Shown here piece after piece: positions 1 through 6,097 of a DNA stretch of 11,113 nucleotides. This DNA comes from an uncultured Sphingomonadales bacterium (lineage in GTDB: Bacteria > Pseudomonadota > Alphaproteobacteria > Sphingomonadales > Sphingomonadaceae), in assembly GCA_903911985.1 (NCBI GenBank), contig CAIWFP010000457.1, forward strand, positions 1-11,113, in the 5' to 3' direction. The notes under the pieces are model-generated. The model was not told the DNA's origin. It was given only the letters and a program-made list of their open reading frames with translations, and did not search any database. Made by a program: the position numbers and the translations under genes. The first letter of the stretch is position 1; each line of letters opens with the position of its first letter.

Positions 1-576
1 CCGTTCATGCCCTTCGTCACCGAGGAGCTGTGGAACAGTCTCGGCACGCGGCAGAGCGAACTGATCGTCGCGCAATGGCCGCAGCCCGACGCAAGCGTGG
101 ATGCCGCCGCCAAGGCCGAGGTCGAGTGGCTCATCGCCCTCGTCGGAAACCTGCGCGGCGCCAAGGTCGAGCTGGGCATCGCCCCCGGCGCCCGGCTGGA
201 GGCCTTCCTGCCGGAACCGTCCGAGGCAACACGCGGCATCATCGCCCGCAACGCCCCCGCGATCGACCGCCTCGCCCGCCTCAGCGCCATCCACTTCGCC
301 CCCGCCCCCAATGGCGCGGCGATGCAGATTGGCGCCGGTGACGCCAGCCTGATCATTCCGCTGGAAGGCATCATCGACATCGCCGCCGAGAAGGCCCGCC
401 TCGAAAAGGCGCTGGCCACATCCACCAAGGAGGCAAAGTCGCTGGAGGGCCGCCTGTCGAACCCGGCCTTTGTGGAAAAGGCAAAGCCCGAGGCCATCGA
501 CAAGGCCCGCGCCGACCATGCCGCCCATGCCGCCGAGGCCGAGCGTCTGGCCTCGGCGCTGGCGCGGCTGGGGTGA
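1..576 (+). CDS. valS: Valyl-tRNA synthetase, C-terminal part (5' end outside window)
   Basis: The reading frame is open from base 1 and ends at TGA 574-576, giving the last 191 residues of a class I aminoacyl-tRNA synthetase that charges tRNA-Val in the cytoplasm. The first visible residues (PFMPFVTEELW) match the conserved stretch of the ValS anticodon-binding domain, normally preceded by His. The last ~65 residues, from about LEGIIDIAAEKARLEKAL onward, are charged and heptad-like and end in an Ala/Glu/Leu-rich helix. This is the C-terminal coiled-coil arm that contacts the tRNA in ValS. The catalytic HIGH and KMSKS motifs lie upstream of the window. queE begins only 10 bp after the stop, so co-transcription is likely. 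Identification rests on the anticodon-domain motif plus the coiled-coil arm. Confidence 0.93.
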   Translation, partial: PFMPFVTEELWNSLGTRQSELIVAQWPQPDASVDAAAKAEVEWLIALVGNLRGAKVELGIAPGARLEAFLPEPSEATRGIIARNAPAIDRLARLSAIHFAPAPNGAAMQIGAGDASLIIPLEGIIDIAAEKARLEKALATSTKEAKSLEGRLSNPAFVEKAKPEAIDKARADHAAHAAEAERLASALARLG

Positions 577-586
577 GCCCCCGCTC

Positions 587-1357
587 GTGACTCTGGCCCT
601 CGCCACGGTAAAGCCTGCCGGAGATGGGCCGGGCGAGCCCGAGATCTTCGCCGCGCTGCAGGGCGAGGGGGCCAGCGCCGGGCGGCCTTGCGTCTTCGTG
701 CGCCTGTCGCGCTGCAACCTTGCCTGCGAATGGTGCGACACCGCCTATACCTGGCGCTTCGAGGGCGACAATCGCCCCCACCGCGATGGCGTGGATTTCG
801 CCCGCGCCGCCAATCAGGTGACGCTGGAGGAGGCGGATGTGGCACAGCGCATCGCCGCGCTCGGCGCCTCCATGCCCTTCCCCCGCCTCGTCATCACCGG
901 CGGCGAGCCGCTGCTGCAGGCCCCGGCATTGGTGCGGATGCTGGATCATTTGGAGGCGCTGGCGGGCTTTTACGTCGAGGTGGAAACCAACGGCACTGTC
1001 GCCCCGCCAGAAGCCATCGCGCACCGCGTCCACCAGTTCAACGTCAGCCCCAAACTCGCGCATTCGGGCAATGCGCGCGACCTCGCCATCCGCCCGGAAG
1101 CCCTCGCCGTCTTCGTCGCGGGCGGACGGGCGTGGTTCAAATTCGTCATCGCCAGCCCGGACGATATCGCCGAGGTGGCCGCGCTGGCCGAGGCCCACCA
1201 CCTGCCTGCGCCCCGCATCCTGCTGATGCCCGAGGGGCGCGACAGCGAGACCCTGCGCACCCGCATGGCATGGCTGGCACGCGAATGCCTCGCCCATGGC
1301 TATGGCCTGTCAGACCGCTTGCATATCCATCTTTCCGGCGACACACGGGGTACATGA
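587..1357 (+). CDS. queE: 7-carboxy-7-deazaguanine synthase (radical SAM)
   Basis: This cytoplasmic radical-SAM enzyme converts 6-carboxy-tetrahydropterin to 7-carboxy-7-deazaguanine in the queuosine/preQ0 pathway. From the GTG at 587 the protein has 256 residues. QGEG lies at 25-28, and the cluster-binding CX3CX2C is CNLACEWC (Cys43, Cys47, Cys50), the short spacing seen in QueE. TGGEPLL follows at ~104-110 (SAM binding), then VEVETNGT at ~130-137, NVSPKLA at ~152-158, and a C-terminal LHIHLSGDTRGT that matches the family ending apart from Ser where Phe is usual. The GTG start is chosen because it fits the family N-terminus (a short leader before PEIFAALQGEG) and because GGTGAG over the valS stop can serve as ribosome binding site about 9 bases upstream. 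In-frame starts further upstream lie inside valS. The stop overlaps the ATG of the transporter gene (ATGA). Confidence 0.94.
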   Translation: MTLALATVKPAGDGPGEPEIFAALQGEGASAGRPCVFVRLSRCNLACEWCDTAYTWRFEGDNRPHRDGVDFARAANQVTLEEADVAQRIAALGASMPFPRLVITGGEPLLQAPALVRMLDHLEALAGFYVEVETNGTVAPPEAIAHRVHQFNVSPKLAHSGNARDLAIRPEALAVFVAGGRAWFKFVIASPDDIAEVAALAEAHHLPAPRILLMPEGRDSETLRTRMAWLARECLAHGYGLSDRLHIHLSGDTRGT

Positions 1358-2853
1358 CCGAGACCTCTCTGGAAGACACCGCCCCGGACGATACAGGTGA
1401 GACCAAAGGCCCCCCTGCTCCGGCCCACACCCGCGCCGGCTTTCCCGCCGGGGGTGCGATGGCCAGAACAATGGGTGGCGCCATGCGCGGCGACCTGACC
1501 CAGGGGCCAATCCTCAAGACGATGATCGCCTTCACCATTCCGACCATGATCTCCAACCTGCTCCAGACGGTAAACGGCACGGTCAATTCCATCTGGGTCG
1601 GCCGGTTGATCGGCGAGAGCGCGCTGGCGGCCACGGCCAATGCCAATGTGGTGATGTTCCTGCTGTTTGCCGCCGTGTTCGGCTTTGGCATGGCCACCAC
1701 CGTGCGGGTGGGCCAGCATTTCGGCGCCCGCTCAATCGATGCGGCGCGGCGTTCGTTTGGCGCCGGGGTCGGCTTTTGCGCCATGCTGGCGCTGGGCACG
1801 GGGGTGCTGGGCTGGCTGTTCTCGCCCGCCCTGCTGCATGCCTTGTCGACGCCCGATGCCAGCCGGATCGAGGCTCTGGCCTATCTCAGGGTGATCTTCA
1901 TCACCATGCCGCTGTCCACCATCTCGCTGATGGTGGCGATGGGCATGCGCGGCGTGGGCGACGCGCGCACGCCATTGCACGCCATGCTGCTGACGGTGGC
2001 CATCGACATCGCCCTCAACCCGCTGCTGATCCGGGGTATTGGCCCGGTTCCGCCGCTGGGGATCGCCGGATCGGCCCTGTCCACCGCTGTCGCCAATTTC
2101 GCGGGGTCGGCGATGATGATCTGGACGATCTATCGCAAGGACATGGCGCTGCGCCTGCGCGGGGCCGAGCTGGCCTATCTCATCCCGCGCAGGGCCGAGA
2201 TCAGCTATGTGCTGGCCAAGGGCCTGCCGATGGGCGCGCAGATGCTGCTGGTCTCCAGCGCGGGCGTCATCATGATCGGGCTGGTGAACCGCGAGGGGCT
2301 GGACGCGGCGGCGGCCTATGGCGCGTCCCTGCAACTATGGAACTACCTCCAGATGCCGGCCTTTGCCCTCTCCAGCGCGGTGAGCGCGATGGTGGCGCAG
2401 AATGTCGGGGCGGGCAATCACACCCGGGTGGGGCGCATCACCATCACCGGCGTATGCAGCAATCTGGCGCTGACCGGCGCGCTGGGGCTGGCGATTATCG
2501 CCTTCTCGCGGCCCTTGCTGGTGCTGTTCCTCGGCTCCGCCAGCGCGGCGGTGCCGCTGGCCCAGCATATCCAGCTGGTGTGTACCTGGAGCTTCGCGCT
2601 CATCGGCATCATGGTCATCCTGAACGGCACCATGCGCGCCTATGGCGAGGTGGTGTGGCCATTGATCGTCATCTTCACCGCCATGTATCCGGCAAGGCTG
2701 GGTTTCTACTTTCTGGCCTATCCGCATATCGGCGCCGAGGCGGTGTGGTGGACCTATCCGGCAGGCTCTGCCGTATCGGTGTCGCTGACTTTGCTGGTCT
2801 ATCTGCGCGGAGGCTGGCGGAACAGGCGGCATCTGGCGGTGCCGAAGGGGTGA
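1354..2853 (+). CDS. MATE family multidrug/metabolite efflux transporter
   Basis: A 499-residue inner-membrane protein of the multidrug and toxic compound extrusion family, which exports compounds in exchange for Na+ or H+. About 12 hydrophobic helices can be traced. MATE hallmarks include TIPTMISNLLQTVNGTVNSI followed by WVGRLIG near 61-86, FGMATTVRVGQHFGAR, the second-half counterpart FALSSAVSAMVAQNVGAGN, and MGMRGVGDARTP in the first half mirrored by LNGTMRAYGE in the second. The start at 1354 overlaps the queE stop, implying translational coupling. It gives an unusual ~50-residue polar N-terminal tail rich in Asp, Glu, Pro and Thr before the first helix. An alternative ATG at 1459, preceded by GGGGG, would remove most of that tail. 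The substrate cannot be inferred. Co-location with queE does not imply a role in queuosine synthesis. Confidence 0.93.
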   Translation: MTETSLEDTAPDDTGETKGPPAPAHTRAGFPAGGAMARTMGGAMRGDLTQGPILKTMIAFTIPTMISNLLQTVNGTVNSIWVGRLIGESALAATANANVVMFLLFAAVFGFGMATTVRVGQHFGARSIDAARRSFGAGVGFCAMLALGTGVLGWLFSPALLHALSTPDASRIEALAYLRVIFITMPLSTISLMVAMGMRGVGDARTPLHAMLLTVAIDIALNPLLIRGIGPVPPLGIAGSALSTAVANFAGSAMMIWTIYRKDMALRLRGAELAYLIPRRAEISYVLAKGLPMGAQMLLVSSAGVIMIGLVNREGLDAAAAYGASLQLWNYLQMPAFALSSAVSAMVAQNVGAGNHTRVGRITITGVCSNLALTGALGLAIIAFSRPLLVLFLGSASAAVPLAQHIQLVCTWSFALIGIMVILNGTMRAYGEVVWPLIVIFTAMYPARLGFYFLAYPHIGAEAVWWTYPAGSAVSVSLTLLVYLRGGWRNRRHLAVPKG

Positions 2854-2937
2854 GCCGGGTGTTCAAGGTTTTACAAGGGAGAGATTCTTGAGGCCTTAGG
2901 CCCCAAACCCCGTTCCTGTCCGCGAGGGGCCAACATC

Positions 2938-2967
2938 TCGCCGCTTCGCCCTGCCGCAAAGCGGCGA
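2938..2967. repeat. Stem-loop, 9-bp perfect arms
   Basis: TCGCCGCTT at 2938-2946 is perfectly complementary to AAGCGGCGA at 2959-2967, with a 12-base loop. It lies 85 bp after the MATE stop codon and is GC-rich, but no T-run follows it. It may be an mRNA 3'-end structure or part of the repeat element further downstream. Confidence 0.5.
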
Positions 2968-3035
2968 CAAAGCCTGCGGCGCGGCGGGTTTGAACAAGGC
3001 TGAACCCAGAACGCGACATCGACAGGAATGGGAGC

Positions 3036-3161
3036 GCGAGGGCGTAATACCAAGCTGCAGTGATCGTGACCGATCAGCAGCCTGGCTACGCTCAAACGCC
3101 GCGCGGGCTATACCAACCCGCGATGAGTCAAGCTCATCGCGGGTTGGTATAACACCCTCGC
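3036..3161. repeat. Composite inverted-repeat element (REP/MITE-like)
   Basis: The left end GCGAGGGCGTAATACCAA (3036-3053) and the right end TTGGTATAACACCCTCGC (3144-3161) are inverted copies of each other with 2 mismatches in 18 bases, bounding a 126-bp unit. ATACCAA occurs at 3047-3053 and 3110-3116 on the plus strand and as its complement at 3144-3150, so the right end takes part in both the outer repeat and the inner hairpin at 3109-3151. An additional bulged hairpin sits at 3055-3080 (CTGC..TGATCG with CGATCAGCAG). This nested arrangement is typical of composite extragenic palindromes or small non-autonomous elements. No transposase or target-site duplication was recognized. Confidence 0.6.
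3109..3151. repeat. Perfect 19-bp-arm hairpin with 5-base loop
   Basis: TATACCAACCCGCGATGAG (3109-3127) is the exact reverse complement of 3133-3151, with loop TCAAG at 3128-3132. A 19-bp perfect stem is far beyond chance in this window. It lies between convergent genes, 39 bp beyond the stop codon of the minus-strand TIGR02186 gene. It could act as a bidirectional transcription stop or mRNA end-stabilizing structure, although neither side shows the T-tract of an intrinsic terminator. It is also the inner core of the composite repeat at 3036-3161. Confidence 0.85.
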
Positions 3162-3190
3162 ATCTTCATCTCGTCAAACCCCTCCCCGCC

Positions 3191-3964
3191 CTAACGCCGC
3201 GCAAAGACCCGCCCCGCCAGCCACCCCATAGCCACCGAAACCGCCACCACGAACAACCCATAGAAAAACGCGTCATGGTTGGAAAAATCGGCGACGGCGC
3301 GTTCAAAACCGGCCTTGCGCACCTCCACCCGGCTGATCGCCGAGGCCACCACCCGCCCATGGGCGATGGCGAAGGTTTCGGCGGTATAGCTGCCGGTCTG
3401 AACGTTGGAAGGCACCGCCACGGCCGCGCGATAGAGTACCCGGCTGGTGATGGCGACGCCATGCTCGTCCTGATGGTAGAGGCCCTTGCGCCCCATCAGC
3501 CCCACCAGCCCGTCGGAGAAGCGCCGCTGGCCGGCCGGATCGATCGCGCCGATGGGCGAGAGCTGGAGGAATGGCAGGCCAAGCTCATAGATCGACGCGG
3601 TCTGGTCATCAACCAGTTGCCGGATCGGCCGGGTGGAGGCCATGGCATAGAAGCTGGGCGCCGATTGGAAGGTGGTGGAGCGGGTGTTGATCCAGACCCC
3701 TGCCACCTTCTCCTTCTGACGCAGCACGATGGGGCGGGAGGGCCCCTCCAGCACCACCACGATATCGTAATTCTGGCCCGCCGGGGTGCCCTCGGGGTTG
3801 AGAATGGCACCGAACAGCAGCAATTGGGCCCCGGTAAAACCCTGTTGCACCACGATTTCGTGCTGGGAGACATCGGGCACCAGCACCGGGTCCTCGGCAC
3901 CGGTGAGCATGATCAGCGCCGCCAGCGCCAATAGCCCCCGAACCGCGCTTGCCCGCGCCCTCAC
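3191..3964 (-). CDS. TIGR02186 / Alph_Pro_TM family periplasmic protein with C-terminal membrane anchor
   Basis: A 257-residue protein I recognize as the alphaproteobacterial conserved family TIGR02186 (Pfam Alph_Pro_TM), whose biochemical function is not established. An N-terminal signal peptide (basic MRAR, then a hydrophobic stretch at ~9-21) ends near LTGA-ED, predicting export. The middle ~200 residues are a beta-rich soluble domain containing YDIVVVLEGPSRP, VAGVWINT and GRKGLYHQDE. A single C-terminal helix (AFFYGLFVVAVSVAMGWLAG) followed by RRs anchors it, so the bulk should face the periplasm. The start is a GTG whose last two bases overlap the TGA of the upstream permease gene (GTGA), a clear sign of coupled translation. 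This family is commonly encoded beside TauE/SafE permeases, so a role as partner or accessory of that permease is the natural hypothesis. Confidence 0.9.
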   Translation of the reverse strand: MRARASAVRGLLALAALIMLTGAEDPVLVPDVSQHEIVVQQGFTGAQLLLFGAILNPEGTPAGQNYDIVVVLEGPSRPIVLRQKEKVAGVWINTRSTTFQSAPSFYAMASTRPIRQLVDDQTASIYELGLPFLQLSPIGAIDPAGQRRFSDGLVGLMGRKGLYHQDEHGVAITSRVLYRAAVAVPSNVQTGSYTAETFAIAHGRVVASAISRVEVRKAGFERAVADFSNHDAFFYGLFVVAVSVAMGWLAGRVFARR

Positions 3965-4875
3965 AAGCCGCTCACCGTAAAGATCTCGCCCGGATGCCAG
4001 GTCAGGCCCAGCACCATGCGCACCGCCACCGCCAGCACGATCAGCGCCAGCACCAGCCGCAGCCGCACCGGGCTAACCCTCTGGGCCAGCGCGGCGCCCA
4101 GCTGCGCGCCCGTAACAGAGCCGAGCAACAACAGCCCCGAGAGCACCAGATCGACCGCTTTCGTCGTCAGCGCGTGCATCATGGTGGTGGCGATGGTGAC
4201 AAACAGGATCTGGAACAGGCTGGTGCCCACCACCACGCCGGCACTCATGCCCAGCAGATAGAGCATGGCCGGCACCATGATGAAGCCGCCGCCAATGCCC
4301 ATCAACATGGTGAGGATGCCGGTAAACACCCCCAGCAGCAGCGGCGCCAGCGGCGAGATATACAGGCCCGAACGATAGAACCGCCAGCGCAGTGGCAGGT
4401 TGGCCACCAGCGGATGGTGGCGGCGCTTGCGCGGGGGGATGGCCCTGCCCGAGCGGGTGGCGCGCAGGGTCTGGATGCTTTCCCGCGCCATCAGCCCGCC
4501 GATGGAGCCGAGCAACAGCACATAGAGCACATTGATGACCGTATCGATCTGCCCCAGCCGCGACAGCATTTGGAACAGTACCGCGCCGATGCCGGTGCCC
4601 ATAACGCCGCCAGCCACCAGCACCGCGCCCATCCGGTAGTCCACCCCGCCGTGGCGGCCATGGGCCAGCACACCCGAAACGCTGGCGCCGGTAACCTGAC
4701 TGGCCGCCGATGCCGCCGCAACCGTTGGCGGCACGCCATAGAAAATAAGCAGGGGGGTGGTGAGGAACCCTCCGCCCACACCAAACATCCCGGAAAGGAC
4801 GCCGGTGAGCGCGCCAAGCCCGATGATGACCAGCCCGTTGACCGAAAGATTGGCTATGGGAAGATAAACATCCAT
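3961..4875 (-). CDS. TauE/SafE family membrane permease (sulfite/organic-anion exporter family)
   Basis: A 304-residue integral inner-membrane protein with the duplicated TauE/SafE architecture. The first half carries GALTGVLSGMFGVGGGFLTT (21-40) and the second half the matching GVFTGILTMLMGIGGGFIMV (182-201). The halves are joined by a basic cytoplasmic loop (about 138-166, with RKRRHH). About eight hydrophobic segments are visible. Family members are linked to export of sulfite, sulfoacetate and other sulfonate-related anions, but the substrate here is unknown. ATG at 4873-4875 is chosen as the first start. Its weak AGG ribosome site lies inside a small palindrome (CCTGAGATCAGG read on this strand) immediately upstream. 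The stop overlaps the GTG of the TIGR02186 gene. The 151-bp gap upstream suggests that the pair may have its own promoter. Confidence 0.93.
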   Translation of the reverse strand: MDVYLPIANLSVNGLVIIGLGALTGVLSGMFGVGGGFLTTPLLIFYGVPPTVAAASAASQVTGASVSGVLAHGRHGGVDYRMGAVLVAGGVMGTGIGAVLFQMLSRLGQIDTVINVLYVLLLGSIGGLMARESIQTLRATRSGRAIPPRKRRHHPLVANLPLRWRFYRSGLYISPLAPLLLGVFTGILTMLMGIGGGFIMVPAMLYLLGMSAGVVVGTSLFQILFVTIATTMMHALTTKAVDLVLSGLLLLGSVTGAQLGAALAQRVSPVRLRLVLALIVLAVAVRMVLGLTWHPGEIFTVSGL

Positions 4876-4949
4876 CCTGATCTCAGGCTAGACCAGCGCG
4901 GCGCCGGTGGAAAGGGCCCGGTGGCGTGGTATCCCGAGAATTTCCCCGT

Positions 4950-4980
4950 CGGTTTGCCGTTACCGTTCAGCCGGTTTGCC
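4950..4980. repeat. Short direct repeat upstream of the TauE/SafE gene
   Basis: CGGTTTGCC occurs at 4950-4958 and again at 4972-4980, 22 bp start to start (about two helical turns), in the 151-bp gap upstream of the permease gene. The spacing would place two copies on the same DNA face, as for a regulator binding site, but nine bases in a GC-rich region is modest evidence. Confidence 0.25.
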
Positions 4981-5026
4981 TGCCGCACGCTGCCAATAAG
5001 GCTCGAATGGCGCGCGAATGCTCCGG

Positions 5027-6097
5027 TCAGAACCCCGCCGAGAGCGTGACCGCCGGGCCGGAAGTGGGCGCGGCATCGCCGGCCACCCGCAAACGCCAGT
5101 CAAACCCGAGGCGCGCGCCGAAATGTTCGCCCGCCACCCGCACCGTTGCAGTGGGGCCAACGTCGAGGCGGCTGGCACCCTGTTGCGCCCCGCCCCACAG
5201 GCCGCCACCCGCGCGGATCTCGGTGGGGCCAACGGTGGCGAGGTGATGGTCCAGCCGCAATTGCCCATCGACAAAGCCCGTCGCGCCGGGGCCACCAACA
5301 TAGCCCGCCGCCCCATAGATTTCGGCGCGCATGGCAAAGGGCAGGGGTTGCGGCGTCAGCTCGGTAATCACCATCGCCGCCGGGCGCAGGTGGATGGATC
5401 CGTTGGAGAACCGGCTGACCCGGCCCTCCACGGCGGCGATCAAAGGCAGGGCGCCAATGGGCCGTGCCGAAAAGCCGAAGGCGCTGTCGGCTTGCCCCGA
5501 GTTATCCATCGCCCCGGTAACGCGCAGATAGGCCGTGGGTTGCAGGGCGCTGGAGGGTGCCAGACGATAACGCAGCACCACCCCGCCCTGGCTCGCGCCA
5601 TAGGTCGGCGCGGTAACGCCATTGCGGGCGATGGCACCGCCCTCGCGCCACATCAGCCAGCCATCGCCCGACCAGCGCCGTTCGCCCCCGGAGCGCACCC
5701 GGGCAAGGTCGGGCACGACATCCGCCGTTCCCGCGCCCTTGCCCAGCAACGCTTGCGGCGAGGGAAGGCCCGCCATTGCCGCCATCCACAGCAACTGGCT
5801 GGCGGCGGCAATGCCCTGCCGCGAGGTGGGCTCACCGGATGGCGCGGGGGTCAGGGCGGTATCCTGTGGACGCAAGGCCAGTGGTTCTGGCCGCCACGGG
5901 CGCAAAGCGGGCGTCCGTGCGAAGGCCATTGACTCCGTGCCGAGCCCTGTTCCCGCTCGCAGGCCGCAGCGCGACCAACCCCGCCACCCCCGCACATAGG
6001 GCTCCTGCCACAACACCGCGCGCAGGCCCACCCATGACAACAGGATCGCCGCCAGCACCACGAGTGGCTCGCCCCGGCGGCGCGAGCGGCGGGTCAT
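5027..6097 (-). CDS. Membrane-anchored protein with probable outer-membrane beta-type C-terminal region, partner of the glycosyltransferase
   Basis: Function not known. From ATG 6097 the product has 356 residues. A strongly basic N-terminus (MTRRSRRR) is followed by one hydrophobic segment (PLVVLAAILLSWVGLRAVLW, 11-30) that is either a signal anchor or an atypical signal peptide without an obvious cleavage site. A Pro/Arg-rich linker runs to ~90. From about 165 to the end there are alternating-residue, Gly-rich beta strands (for example GGVVLRYRLA, TAYLRVTGAM, EIRAGGGLWGG, ARLGFDWRLRVAG), and the chain ends in Phe, as many outer-membrane barrels do. The style recalls the C-terminal barrel regions of NfrA/BcsC-type exopolysaccharide export proteins, but this is pattern similarity only. 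The ATG overlaps the TGA of the glycosyltransferase (ATGA), so the two are probably made together. An upstream ATG (6202) lies inside the glycosyltransferase and is less likely. Confidence 0.75.
   Translation of the reverse strand: MTRRSRRRGEPLVVLAAILLSWVGLRAVLWQEPYVRGWRGWSRCGLRAGTGLGTESMAFARTPALRPWRPEPLALRPQDTALTPAPSGEPTSRQGIAAASQLLWMAAMAGLPSPQALLGKGAGTADVVPDLARVRSGGERRWSGDGWLMWREGGAIARNGVTAPTYGASQGGVVLRYRLAPSSALQPTAYLRVTGAMDNSGQADSAFGFSARPIGALPLIAAVEGRVSRFSNGSIHLRPAAMVITELTPQPLPFAMRAEIYGAAGYVGGPGATGFVDGQLRLDHHLATVGPTEIRAGGGLWGGAQQGASRLDVGPTATVRVAGEHFGARLGFDWRLRVAGDAAPTSGPAVTLSAGF

Larger units (their letters stand above)
2854..3190. other. Gene-free, hairpin-rich spacer between convergent genes
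   Basis: This 337-bp stretch separates the stop of the MATE gene from the stop of the minus-strand TIGR02186 gene, and I see no credible coding sequence in it. Short frames on either strand (for example minus 2871-3095) have Arg/Pro-rich translations without recognizable motifs. It contains several inverted repeats (2938-2967, 3055-3080, 3109-3151) and a longer imperfect inverted repeat (3036-3053 with 3144-3161). The structure density and the convergent setting suggest a dispersed extragenic repeat that may also stop transcription from both sides. No U-tract follows any of the stems, so a classical intrinsic terminator is not supported. Confidence 0.6.

Noticed and set aside
371..1297. 308-codon minus-strand frame across valS and queE
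   Set aside because: Antisense to two recognized genes, with no motif and an Arg/Gly-rich composition.
1776..2891. 371-codon plus-strand frame overlapping the MATE gene in another phase
   Set aside because: The MATE frame has conserved family motifs across this span. This frame gives Gly/Arg/His-rich sequence only.
2675..3095. Two minus-strand frames (2675-3019 and 2871-3095) reaching into the MATE 3' end and the repeat spacer
   Set aside because: They consist of translated repeat DNA and antisense sequence and have no recognizable domain. Better explained as parts of an extragenic repeat.
2990..3934. 314-codon plus-strand frame antisense to TIGR02186
   Set aside because: It starts inside the repeat region and lacks motifs. 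The opposite strand encodes a signal peptide, family motifs and a C-terminal anchor.
3949..5049. 366-codon plus-strand frame opposite the TauE/SafE gene
   Set aside because: Low-complexity His/Gln/Arg translation, and the opposite strand encodes a clear membrane protein.
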